64,000 nucleotides of DNA from Celerinatantimonas sp046054195 (GTDB lineage Bacteria; Pseudomonadota; Gammaproteobacteria; Enterobacterales; Celerinatantimonadaceae): contig NZ_JBEQCS010000003.1 in assembly GCF_046054195.1 (NCBI RefSeq), positions 62,001 to 126,000 on the forward strand, written 5' to 3'. This document shows positions 45,071 to 51,696 of the stretch, in pieces. Position 1 is the first letter of the stretch, and every line of letters starts with the position of its first letter. Position numbers and translations under genes: made by a program. The notes below the pieces were generated by a model. It saw nothing but the letters and a program-made list of their open reading frames with translations, was not told where the DNA came from and did no database searches.

Positions 45071-45267
45071 GTAGCCCATTTTCAGCACTAAAAAGCTTTA
45101 CCAACTCCGGCCAATTTGGCGGGAACGCAGGCCCGGCAACAACCGGGATGATGTATGGCGGCGGCGCTACAACTGCCGGGGTGCAATTTGGCAACTCCGG
45201 GTTAAGTGGTTGGTGGTTGATTGTCGCGGCGTTAATTGGCGTGGTGGGTGTATGGCTGTTCAAGTAA
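45067..45267 (+). CDS. 66-aa Gly-rich TM protein (element A)
   Basis: 66 aa. Gly/Thr-rich N-terminal part (NSGQFGGNAGPATTGMMYGG) and a C-terminal TM helix after LSGWWLIVAAL. B copy at 53786-53995 (69 aa). Overlaps both neighbours, showing tight translational coupling in the late operon. Confidence 0.8.
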   Translation: MSSPFSALKSFTNSGQFGGNAGPATTGMMYGGGATTAGVQFGNSGLSGWWLIVAALIGVVGVWLFK

Positions 45268-45644
45268 TTCAAATTCCTTGGACGTCTGACCTTGAGCCAC
45301 AACTGAGCCGGGCATTAGGTGAGTATTTACCGGATATTCGCGAAGAAGTGGCGCAGGGCACTTGCCAGTTATTTCAGGTAGGCGAATGCCTTGCCGTGAC
45401 TCGTTGCGAAGGCACCCGAACCGGGCGCGAACTGGTCGGCGTGGCTTTAGTGGGCCACAACGCCAAAGCAGCAGTCAAAGCCATCGAGCGTATTGCCATT
45501 GCGAACCACTGCGACACCGCGCGCATTCACTGCCAGAACCCAGCTATTGCACGGCTCTACCGTCAAACCGGGCAAGACTGGCACGAAGTCGAGCGCGTTT
45601 ACCGTTTAGATTTAACTGAGGTGAAACATGGGCGGACACAGTAA
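45252..45644 (+). CDS. GNAT-like acetyltransferase-fold protein (element A only)
   Basis: 130 aa from ATG 45252, overlapping the previous gene by 16 bases and the next by 17. Pattern GRELVGVALVGHNAKAAVKA followed by IHCQNPAIARLYRQTG resembles a compact GNAT fold (beta4-alpha3-beta5), but the acetyl-CoA P-loop (Q/RxxGxG/A) is not clear. Absent from element B, where the flanking genes sit side by side. Could be a virion accessory or host-modifying protein. Low certainty on the family. Confidence 0.65.
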   Translation: MAVQVIQIPWTSDLEPQLSRALGEYLPDIREEVAQGTCQLFQVGECLAVTRCEGTRTGRELVGVALVGHNAKAAVKAIERIAIANHCDTARIHCQNPAIARLYRQTGQDWHEVERVYRLDLTEVKHGRTQ

Positions 45645-46131
45645 AAGCAGTAGCGCCAGCACCCAAAACACCACGACCTATAACATCGCCGCTGATGGCG
45701 ACAATAAAGGCGTGATGGTCGGCGGGAACAACAACACAATCACCTATTCCGACCAAGGCGCAATTGATGCCGCGGGAAAAATGGCGAGCCAAGCGTTTCA
45801 AACCACGCAATCAGCCATTGATGCGGTCAAGGATAGCCAAGATAACGCGCTGGATTTTGGCAAGTATTCGTTAAACAGCGCATTAGATTATGGTGAGGAT
45901 GCTTTAAAGCAAGTCACCAGTAGCAACCAGCAAGCTTTGCAAATGATGCAGGCATTGCAAGGACAACAAACCGCCAATAGTGCCCAGCAGATACAGGCGT
46001 TAAATAATTTAGCCAAATCACAAAGCACGGACGGCGGCACAGAACTCTTAAGCACGGTAAAACAAATCGTCTTAATTTTGTCGATTGTGGCCGGGGGTAG
46101 TGTGGTGATTTCAATGTGGGGGCGTAAGTAA
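45628..46131 (+). CDS. Virion protein with coiled coil and C-terminal TM (element A)
   Basis: 167 aa. A Ser/Thr/Asn-rich N-terminal region has a beta-rich NNNTITYSDQ block. A long heptad-like helical region (SAIDAVKDSQDNALDFGKYS to MMQALQGQQTAN) follows, and a C-terminal TM (IVLILSIVAGGSVVISMW). Shape fits a trimeric membrane-anchored stalk or fibre base. B copy at 53326-53784, with the same DNKGVMV(G/S)G motif. Confidence 0.75.
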   Translation: MGGHSKSSSASTQNTTTYNIAADGDNKGVMVGGNNNTITYSDQGAIDAAGKMASQAFQTTQSAIDAVKDSQDNALDFGKYSLNSALDYGEDALKQVTSSNQQALQMMQALQGQQTANSAQQIQALNNLAKSQSTDGGTELLSTVKQIVLILSIVAGGSVVISMWGRK

Positions 46132-46859
46132 TGCGAATTACTCGGACATTACAACCGAACGAACGGGCCGAACTCATTGCAGAGGGGGAATTTGTCTACC
46201 TTCGCGCAGCCAACGCCCCGATTGATGTGCAGGTGAATAACCAAACACCAATTACATTGGACGTTCGCGACCAAATCCAAACAGCGGCCATTGATTCGCT
46301 GATTGTGATCAACCGTAGCAATGATGCGAACCCGATTACATTAGAAGTCGGTCACGGGCGCTTTGTTTCTTCAGGGGATGGTCGCTCAATTGCGATTAAT
46401 AATTTCCCAACGCTGATGCACGTTGAACAAGTTGGCCCGGTTCGCATTGATAACTGGCCAAATCAACAAGCAGTGAGTGTGGCTAATTGGCCCAGTTCGC
46501 AGAACGTAAGCATTGCCAACTGGAAAAGTGTTCAAGCGGTCAAACAATCTGGCGACTGGACAGCAACCATTGCTAATTTGCCCGATGTGCAAAAAGTAAG
46601 TGTACAGAACCAGCCCGCCGCACCCAGCGCAATGAATAGTGATGTGATCACCATTGCCAGCGGGGCGGGCACTGTCACTAAAAACTCAAAACGTAGCAAA
46701 GTGATCTTAAAGGCTTCAACCAGTAATAAAGCGGATATCAGCATTAATAAATTCCCACTTTCAGCGGGAGACATGATCACGTTAAGCACAACTGCTGCAC
46801 TGGCTTTAACGGGCACCGATGGCGACCAACTTTTTTATATTGAGGACGTTCAAGCATGA
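46131..46859 (+). CDS. Repeat-containing beta-rich virion protein (element A)
   Basis: 242 aa without TM. The middle has degenerate repeats of the type V-x-NWPSSQ-x-VSIANW (about residues 98-150), suggesting a beta-helical or fibrous section. N- and C-terminal domains are conserved with the B copy (52669-53322; 217 aa), which is shorter by about two repeats. ATGA-type overlaps on both sides. Likely part of the vertex or spike complex. Confidence 0.75.
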   Translation: MRITRTLQPNERAELIAEGEFVYLRAANAPIDVQVNNQTPITLDVRDQIQTAAIDSLIVINRSNDANPITLEVGHGRFVSSGDGRSIAINNFPTLMHVEQVGPVRIDNWPNQQAVSVANWPSSQNVSIANWKSVQAVKQSGDWTATIANLPDVQKVSVQNQPAAPSAMNSDVITIASGAGTVTKNSKRSKVILKASTSNKADISINKFPLSAGDMITLSTTAALALTGTDGDQLFYIEDVQA

Positions 46860-47470
46860 GCGAATTAATTCTGCCTTCTGGCAGTTCACGCAACAAAATT
46901 GAAGTGTTGGCCGAAGCTTTGAACTGGCTTCACGATACGAGCTTGGTTGATTTGCAAAACCAAATCACTACGCTGCAGAAAAGTATAGCCAGTGCTGGCA
47001 GCTCTGATGATAGCGGCCCAGTAGTGAAACTGTTTCACCCTAAACCTACTTATTTAAGCAGTGGCACCAATGGCTATGGTTCGAATGAAGCGCCAACGAC
47101 TTATCGTCCAGGCGATTTGATTGCACGTAATGATGATTATTCGATTAAACCAACCATGATAATTATGGATTTGTCATCGCTTAGCGTGATTGCACACGAA
47201 TTTGTTTTTGAATTTCGCTCTCGAAAATCAGGGCCATTACCGGATGGAAATGCCAATGAACCTTGGTTCACGGGCCTGAACACCAAAACAGGCACCATGA
47301 AACCTGTCACGTTATCCAGCTATATCCAGAATCTGCGCAAGAAACTTTGGAAAATGGATAACTATTCAATGCCGCCTGTGCTGACGTTCGAAACGTCCAA
47401 AGAGGCTGATAGCTGGAACGCTGTGAGCGGTGTCTTGAGCTATCAAGAAATTCCGCAGAATCAGTCATAA
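46856..47470 (+). CDS. Candidate receptor-binding (spike) protein (element A)
   Basis: 204 aa. The first about 20 residues (LPSGSSRNKIE) are almost identical to the B copy (52136-52672), after which the two proteins share little. A conserved anchor with a divergent distal domain is the usual signature of receptor-binding proteins; PM2 P1 is the analogous spike. No TM. Overlaps the previous gene by ATGA. Confidence 0.7.
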   Translation: MSELILPSGSSRNKIEVLAEALNWLHDTSLVDLQNQITTLQKSIASAGSSDDSGPVVKLFHPKPTYLSSGTNGYGSNEAPTTYRPGDLIARNDDYSIKPTMIIMDLSSLSVIAHEFVFEFRSRKSGPLPDGNANEPWFTGLNTKTGTMKPVTLSSYIQNLRKKLWKMDNYSMPPVLTFETSKEADSWNAVSGVLSYQEIPQNQS

Positions 47471-47472
47471 CC

Positions 47473-47916
47473 ATGAAACCGTTATTTTGGTTAGGAGTGT
47501 TAACCATGGGAACCGCTGTTCTTTATAGCAGTTTACCGCGCGGGGTTCGCAATAATAACCCGCTGAATATTCGCAAGGGCCAAAGCTGGAACGGCTTAGC
47601 CCCGGTGCAGCTGGATAGCAATTTTGACACGTTCGTGACACCGCTTTATGGATTCCGGGCTGCGGCTCGGATTATTAAAGGCGCATATCACCAACGCGGC
47701 GTAATTACCTTACAACAGGTGATCACGGAATGGGCACCGCCGAGTGAGAACCCGACGACCCAATACATTGAATTTGTCGCGGACAAAGCGCAAATCAGCC
47801 CGGCAGATGATGCCGTTGATTACTTACCGCGCGTTCTCTGGGCCATGGCCCAATATGAACAAGGTGCGGATTATTACGGCTTAGCCATGGCTGAGCAAGG
47901 AGCGAAACTCGCATGA
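47473..47916 (+). CDS. Lysozyme-like virion protein (P5/P7-like), element A
   Basis: 147 aa. An N-terminal TM or signal-like segment (PLFWLGVLTMGTAVLYSSL) is followed by GVRNNNPLNIRKG and FVTPLYGFRAAARIIKGAY, a family found in tailless and tailed phages as 'structural protein P5' or transglycosylase-like. It probably opens peptidoglycan during entry, like PM2 P7. 97% identical to the B copy at protein level (only a few changes). Confidence 0.78.
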   Translation: MKPLFWLGVLTMGTAVLYSSLPRGVRNNNPLNIRKGQSWNGLAPVQLDSNFDTFVTPLYGFRAAARIIKGAYHQRGVITLQQVITEWAPPSENPTTQYIEFVADKAQISPADDAVDYLPRVLWAMAQYEQGADYYGLAMAEQGAKLA

Positions 47917-47990
47917 TTTTTCAATTAATCCTGTCAGTGCTGAGCGGCTTAATCACGCTGGCATTAGGCAAAACTTTAGGAATTGTTTAA
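47913..47990 (+). CDS. 25-aa TM peptide (element A)
   Basis: MIFQLILSVLSGLITLALGK, then five residues. One TM helix, ATGA overlap with the previous gene. The B copy (51619-51696) is identical except for one residue (I to V), so selection keeps it. Candidate minor membrane or holin-like peptide. Confidence 0.75.
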   Translation: MIFQLILSVLSGLITLALGKTLGIV

Positions 47991-47992
47991 CG

Positions 47993-48244
47993 ATGAATAT
48001 CAAACCCAATGAACTATTAAACCAGTGGTCAACTTGGCGTGGTCTGGCTCTTACCGCAGCGAGTGTATTAGGAGCGCCAGCGGCAGCCATTGCGGCAGGT
48101 GGGCACGTTTTATCACTTGTTCCAAGTATCGTGACGGCTGGCATCGGTTTATTTGATGCGTTTCGTGATGAAAACAAAGCCGCGAAACCTCAAGTCAACG
48201 AACCGGATGCAGCCAAAGAGCAGGGCGCTAGTAAAGGGAAATAG
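47993..48244 (+). CDS. 83-aa holin-like or virion membrane protein (element A)
   Basis: 83 aa with two hydrophobic segments (LALTAASVLGAPAAAIAAGG and VLSLVPSIVTAGIGLFDAF) and a charged C-terminus. That layout suits a holin or a virion membrane protein. The B copy (51365-51616) differs at one residue. Located directly after the lysozyme-like gene, which favours a role in lysis. Confidence 0.75.
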   Translation: MNIKPNELLNQWSTWRGLALTAASVLGAPAAAIAAGGHVLSLVPSIVTAGIGLFDAFRDENKAAKPQVNEPDAAKEQGASKGK

Positions 48245-48249
48245 GGCTT

Positions 48250-48390
48250 ATGTTAGGCACCAGTAGCACCATTGCATTTGACCCTGACAAACCGTTTCGG
48301 TTGGTTATTGATGTAGGCTCAAAGCTCATTATTTTGGCCGTGATTGGGGCCATTGCAGTGATTGTATTGGGCAAAGTCATTAAGGGGTAA
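48250..48390 (+). CDS. 46-aa TM protein (element A)
   Basis: MLGTSSTIAFDPDKPFRLVI, then one TM helix (IILAVIGAIAVIVLGKVI). B copy at 51219-51359 differs at one position. Virion membrane or lysis-module protein. Confidence 0.78.
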   Translation: MLGTSSTIAFDPDKPFRLVIDVGSKLIILAVIGAIAVIVLGKVIKG

Positions 48391-48392
48391 GC

Positions 48393-48569
48393 ATGGACGA
48401 ACTATTACGAACCTTGGGCGCGATCGGCTTTACCCCTCAAGACGTCATCATGATGGCATTATTTGCCTCAAACTGGCGGCTTAACTTCAAAATGGATAAA
48501 CGGCTCACGCGTCTTGAGATTAAAGACAACTTAAAAGAGAAATTAGCAGAGGCTAATCATGGCAAATAA
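48393..48569 (+). CDS. 58-aa late protein (element A)
   Basis: 58 aa: MDELLRTLGAIGFTPQDVIM, then FASNWRLNFKMDKRLTRLEI. Amphipathic, basic in the second half, resembling a short spanin-like or regulatory helix. B copy at 51050-51214 is 54 aa. Overlaps the next gene by 11 bases. Confidence 0.75.
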   Translation: MDELLRTLGAIGFTPQDVIMMALFASNWRLNFKMDKRLTRLEIKDNLKEKLAEANHGK

Positions 48570-48732
48570 AAATCATGCCACTTATCAAAGTGGCCCGAAA
48601 AAAGGCAAGCTAAAACCGGGTTTTCGCTATGGCAAAAATGGCCGTATTATTCAGGCTAAAAAAGCGAAAAAACGCCGTCATACAAGCCCGGCGAAGAAAA
48701 TAGAGAAGAAATTCCTTAGTTTCTTTAAATAA
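48559..48732 (+). CDS. 57-aa highly basic protein, last late gene (element A)
   Basis: 57 aa, very Lys/Arg-rich (KKGKLKPGFRYGKNGRII, AKKAKKRRHTS). Homologue in B at 50869-51060 (63 aa). Probably binds and condenses nucleic acid inside the virion or bridges DNA and membrane. Ends at a strong terminator. Confidence 0.8.
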   Translation: MANKNHATYQSGPKKGKLKPGFRYGKNGRIIQAKKAKKRRHTSPAKKIEKKFLSFFK

Positions 48733-48753
48733 AGGCCGTAACGGCCTTTTTTT
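48731..48753 (+). terminator. Late-operon terminator, element A
   Basis: AAAGGCCGT/ACGGCCTTT hairpin followed by TTTT; the last T residues are the first bases of repeat R. Confidence 0.9.
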
Positions 48754-48869
48754 GTAGGTTTTCGCGTTTAGATATCGTGATATGAAGCCAAAAAGTTTGG
48801 ATAAAATAGAAAGATAGCTAAATGGGAATAACCTATTTTATGGTAAATAAGACTCATTATTGTTAAATA
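48748..48869 (+). repeat. Direct repeat R (right copy), 122 bp
   Basis: Partner of 36667-36785. It lies between the late terminator and the opposing HTH gene of element A. Element B has no copy at the equivalent place. Confidence 0.85.
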
Positions 48870-48917
48870 CGATATGTGGCGAAATCCGGCATTATGGGAG
48901 AATAGCACCGAGTTCAT

Positions 48918-49328
48918 TTAAATTTTTCCTGTTAATTCAACAACAACGCCGTCTTTGTCTTTATTAACCCATTTAGGCACCCAAGCATCATGACGGTCAT
49001 TTAACCAACGTTCAACCAACCGATATTGTGGTAAATTGAATGCTCTGCAGATTTGCCGTAATTCCTGTGGCGTGATTTCTAAGCCATCAGGCGTATAGAG
49101 CAAGCCGTTATAGATTCTAAAATCCTCCCAGCCAATTGAGCATGGCATAAAACCAGCCTGAACAACATCAAGCAATCTCTTAGCATGCACAGGAACTTGA
49201 TCACGCTGCCACCAATCGCGTGCAGTGCGTGGCGGAATACCGAAGAACTCGCCGAGCTCTTTAGCATTAGCGAAATAATTACGAAGAAATTTACCGTTGA
49301 AATCAGGGAACCGTTGAGAATTTCTCAT
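48918..49328 (-). CDS. HTH regulator at the far end of element A (DUF3653-like)
   Basis: 136 aa. HTH region: ELGEFFGIPPRTARDWWQRD (residues about 24-43), then AKRLLDVVQAGFMPCSIGWE and a small C-terminal domain. The pattern (HTH, 'GxMP..W..FRI.NG.LYTPDG') resembles the DUF3653 phage family. It is transcribed against the late operon. GGAGGCG ribosome site; a CRP-like palindrome lies 21 bp upstream of the start. Its counterpart in B is 49751-50269. Probably a lysogeny or late-gene regulator. Confidence 0.75.
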   Translation of the reverse strand: MRNSQRFPDFNGKFLRNYFANAKELGEFFGIPPRTARDWWQRDQVPVHAKRLLDVVQAGFMPCSIGWEDFRIYNGLLYTPDGLEITPQELRQICRAFNLPQYRLVERWLNDRHDAWVPKWVNKDKDGVVVELTGKI

Positions 49329-49348
49329 AGGGAACGCCTCCTATAAAA

Positions 49349-49364
49349 CGTGACCCAAATCACA
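49349..49364 (-). promoter_or_regulatory. CRP-like palindrome upstream of the element A regulator
   Basis: Minus strand: TGTGA, six bases (TTTGGG), TCACG, nine of ten matches to the CRP consensus half sites. 20 bp before the regulator start; element B has a perfect box at the same distance from its regulator. Confidence 0.6.
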
Positions 49365-49577
49365 AAAAATGAAATATACGAAAAATAATTTATGTACTTT
49401 TTAGCTGAAAAGTACGGATTTCTAATTCTTGGGAAAATGAGCCTTAGAAAGGTTAAAACACAATTAACTAACGAGCGGGTAAGAATACAGCCCCGAACCC
49501 TTGTAAACTGTGGCCTCGATCATGCGGCAAGATAATTATTCGTAACCTATTGATTTATAAGGATTCACAAATAATCA

Positions 49578-49605
49578 ATTTAACATAATATACATTATGC
49601 GAAAT
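49578..49605 (+). other. dif-like Xer site 2 (A/B junction)
   Basis: Best dif match in the window: XerD arm ATTTAACATAA (49578-49588), core TATACA (49589-49594), XerC arm TTATGCGAAAT (49595-49605). It matches E. coli dif in all of the XerD arm and core and in the inner six bases of the XerC arm. Same orientation as sites 1 and 3. Confidence 0.88.
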
Positions 49606-49715
49606 TGCATTTTTGAGGATTTGGAGTGTTATGTTTTCGGCGAGTTCAAAGTTTAGAATCTCTTTAGCTTTCAAAATGTTGCCTCTCATAAATTGGGATA
49701 CCTAATTTCAATTTA

Positions 49716-49731
49716 TGTGATCTATATCACA
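49716..49731 (+). promoter_or_regulatory. Perfect CRP-type box upstream of the element B regulator
   Basis: TGTGA (49716-49720), TCTATA, TCACA (49727-49731), the exact 5-6-5 CRP consensus, ending 19 bp before the regulator ATG. If the transcript starts just downstream, the box overlaps the core promoter and CRP would repress. Confidence 0.75.
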
Positions 49732-49750
49732 ATTTATTTGAGGTTAAATT

Positions 49751-50269
49751 ATGCCTAAAAGAAACAGAAAGTATAAACCCGGAGCTAAACGCTATGACAT
49801 TTTCAGAGAGATGATGAAATGTAACTACGGCGGTTTACTAAATGAAGTCACCGATATGATGCTCAAGAATTTATTTGATTCGATGGATGAAGCCGCCCAA
49901 TATTTTGGTGTGAATAAATCCACGTTGCATCGTTGGCGAACCACTGGCAAGTGGCCGGTAATGGCTCTGCGGTTATTGCTCATTATGCACCGTGGCTATT
50001 TACCAACATCCAATGATTGGGCGCGCTGTGTTATCCGCAAAGAACGCGGCACCAATCCCAAACGCGAACCCATCCATTTATTGTATATTCCCGGATTTAC
50101 TACAGGTTTTCGCCCTGAAGATGTCCGCTGGCACATTATGCTTAAATCGCACTATGAACGATTAGTTGAAGCTGAAAAACAGGCTCTACAAGCCCAAAAA
50201 GAAGCTCAGGAACGGCGCGGCAAATTTAACGTGATTCAAGGTGGTAAACTTTGGAAAAAAATAGATTAG
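49751..50269 (+). CDS. HTH regulator at the far end of element B
   Basis: 172 aa. HTH: DEAAQYFGVNKSTLHRWRTT (residues about 50-69), then LRLLLIMHRGYLPTSNDWAR, matching the layout of the A regulator, and a Gln/Glu/Ala-rich helical tail. GAGG ribosome site 7 bp before the ATG. Transcribed against the late operon and followed by the lipoprotein gene. Likely a prophage regulator under catabolite (CRP) control. Confidence 0.75.
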   Translation: MPKRNRKYKPGAKRYDIFREMMKCNYGGLLNEVTDMMLKNLFDSMDEAAQYFGVNKSTLHRWRTTGKWPVMALRLLLIMHRGYLPTSNDWARCVIRKERGTNPKREPIHLLYIPGFTTGFRPEDVRWHIMLKSHYERLVEAEKQALQAQKEAQERRGKFNVIQGGKLWKKID

Positions 50270-50390
50270 CTTAAGACTTCCGATACACCCGGGTGGCTAA
50301 CTGGGTGTATCTTTCCAAACAATTTTCAACCGACTGATTTGTTTACTACTATAAAAATAGTACTAATGTTCTTTAAGGAAAGGAATAGAC

Positions 50391-50849
50391 ATGAATCTAC
50401 AAAGGAATTTAATCTGTTTATCGTTGGTCATCGGTTTATCAGCTTGTGCCAGTTATCAGGAAAAACCCTATACTCCTGTAATGAGAGACTTTGCAATATC
50501 AAGCTCTCCAGCTAAAGCCTACGATAAGGCTGTTGATTGTGCAACTCGCGTGATTTCAGTTCCATCCGTCGGTCAATTTTTTCAATATGAATCAAGTCAA
50601 AATCAGCGTTTTATCGTAAATTATAATTTTGATTTTAGCGGCCCTTGGGGTTTAACGTCATATAAAGGCCGGGCTAATTTTCGTGTGAATGTCGATGGCA
50701 ATCATCTACATTCAGAAATTACAAATCCGCAATATTATATCCCTTCATCTAATCATCCAGAGCAACTTCGCGCTAGCTGGATGATTGATAATGTCACTAA
50801 AACATCGACTGAAATGCTTGATATGTTTGGATCTTGTTTTAATAAATAA
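50391..50849 (+). CDS. Prophage-encoded lipoprotein (element B only)
   Basis: 152 aa. Type II signal peptide with lipobox LSAC (Cys19) after LICLSLVIGL, so the mature protein is lipid-anchored. The residue after Cys is Ala, which permits outer-membrane sorting. The rest is soluble and beta-rich with no family recognised. It has its own promoter region (121-bp gap) and a strong ribosome site (AAGGAAAGG). Prophage lipoproteins expressed from the lysogen often block superinfection or alter the surface; that is the leading idea here, from position only. Confidence 0.75.
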   Translation: MNLQRNLICLSLVIGLSACASYQEKPYTPVMRDFAISSSPAKAYDKAVDCATRVISVPSVGQFFQYESSQNQRFIVNYNFDFSGPWGLTSYKGRANFRVNVDGNHLHSEITNPQYYIPSSNHPEQLRASWMIDNVTKTSTEMLDMFGSCFNK

Positions 50850-50870
50850 AAAAGGCCGAACCGGCCTTTT
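50848..50870. terminator. Bidirectional terminator between lipoprotein gene and element B late operon
   Basis: AAAAGGCCG/CGGCCTTTT, symmetrical with A and T runs on both sides; it ends the plus-strand lipoprotein gene and the minus-strand late operon. Confidence 0.85.
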
Positions 50871-51060
50871 AAAATAGATTTAATAGCTTGCGTTCGGCGC
50901 GTTTCGCTTTGCGCTTAAACACTGATAAAGTGCTGGCTTTGCGCTTTTTGGCGGTAGTACGTGATTTCACGATTCTGCCGCCTTTGGCGTACCGATAACC
51001 GGGTTTTAATTTCCCTTTGTTTTTGCCACTTTGATAAGTGCCCTGCTTTTTACTTGCCAT
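50869..51060 (-). CDS. 63-aa highly basic protein, last late gene (element B)
   Basis: Counterpart of 48559-48732. Shared KGKLKPG(F/Y)RY block, then a Lys/Arg-rich tail (TTAKKRKAS, FKRKAKRAERK). Predicted nucleic-acid-binding virion component. Confidence 0.8.
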   Translation of the reverse strand: MASKKQGTYQSGKNKGKLKPGYRYAKGGRIVKSRTTAKKRKASTLSVFKRKAKRAERKLLNLF

Positions 51061-51214
51061 GCTCAGCCTCTCTGAGTTTGTCTTTAATTTCCAGACGGGT
51101 TAACCGCTTGTCCATTTTTGTCGATAGACGCCAGTTCGCCGCGAACAGTGCCATCATAATGACGTCCTGCGGCGTGAATCCGAGCGCGCCTAATGTCCTT
51201 AAAATCTCGTCCAT
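51050..51214 (-). CDS. 54-aa late protein (element B)
   Basis: Counterpart of 48393-48569: MDEILRTLGALGFTPQDVIM, then KMDKRLTRLEIKDKL. Four residues shorter. Overlaps the basic protein gene by 11 bases. Confidence 0.75.
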   Translation of the reverse strand: MDEILRTLGALGFTPQDVIMMALFAANWRLSTKMDKRLTRLEIKDKLREAEHGK

Positions 51215-51218
51215 GTTG

Positions 51219-51359
51219 TTAACCCTTAATGACTTTGCCTAACACCAGAACCGCAATGGCCCCAATCACGGCCAAAATAATGAGTTTTGAACCCACATCA
51301 ATGACCAGGCGAAAGGGTTTGTCAGGGTCAAACGCAATGGTGCTACTGGTGCCTAACAT
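51219..51359 (-). CDS. 46-aa TM protein (element B)
   Basis: Counterpart of 48250-48390, one residue different. One TM helix. Confidence 0.78.
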   Translation of the reverse strand: MLGTSSTIAFDPDKPFRLVIDVGSKLIILAVIGAIAVLVLGKVIKG

Positions 51360-51364
51360 AAGCC

Positions 51365-51616
51365 CTATTTCCCTTTACTAGCGCCCTGCTCTTTGGCTGC
51401 ATCCGGTTCGTTGACTTGCGGTTTCGCGGTTTTGTTTTCATCGCGAAACGCATCAAATAAGCCGATGCCAGCCGTCACGATACTTGGAACAAGTGATAAA
51501 ACGTGGCCGCCTGCCGCAATGGCTGCCGCTGGTGCACCTAAGACACTGGCCGCAGTAAGTGCCAGACCGCGCCAAGTTGACCACTGGTTTAATAGTTCAT
51601 TGGGTTTGATATTCAT
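51365..51616 (-). CDS. 83-aa holin-like or virion membrane protein (element B)
   Basis: Counterpart of 47993-48244, one residue different (Thr for Ala in the hydrophilic tail). Two hydrophobic segments. Follows the lysozyme-like gene. Confidence 0.75.
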   Translation of the reverse strand: MNIKPNELLNQWSTWRGLALTAASVLGAPAAAIAAGGHVLSLVPSIVTAGIGLFDAFRDENKTAKPQVNEPDAAKEQGASKGK

Positions 51617-51618
51617 CG

Positions 51619-51696
51619 TTAAACAACTCCTAAAGTTTTGCCTAATGCCAGCGTGATTAAGCCGCTCAGCACTGACAGGATTAATTGAAAAATCAT
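51619..51696 (-). CDS. 25-aa TM peptide (element B)
   Basis: Counterpart of 47913-47990, one conservative change. ATGA overlap with the lysozyme-like gene. Confidence 0.75.
   Translation of the reverse strand: MIFQLILSVLSGLITLALGKTLGVV

Larger units (their letters stand above)
37449..49594 (+). mobile_element. Element A: PM2/corticovirus-like prophage integrated at dif
   Basis: About 12.1 kb between Xer sites 1 and 2, with no integrase gene. Order: repressor-like HTH gene (minus), small early genes, HUH Rep, small genes, packaging ATPase, cargo (HEPN protein, 80-aa protein), late operon with major capsid protein, many tiny TM proteins, adsorption-type proteins, lysozyme-like protein and a basic protein, then an opposing HTH gene. 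PM2 is about 10 kb with the same hallmark proteins (Rep P12, ATPase P9, capsid P2, transglycosylase P7). All hallmark genes are open, so the prophage may be functional. Confidence 0.82.
49329..49750. other. Junction of elements A and B (divergent regulators around Xer site 2)
   Basis: 422-bp non-coding stretch between the divergent end regulators of A and B. It contains both CRP-like boxes, both promoters and Xer site 2 in the middle. Confidence 0.8.
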
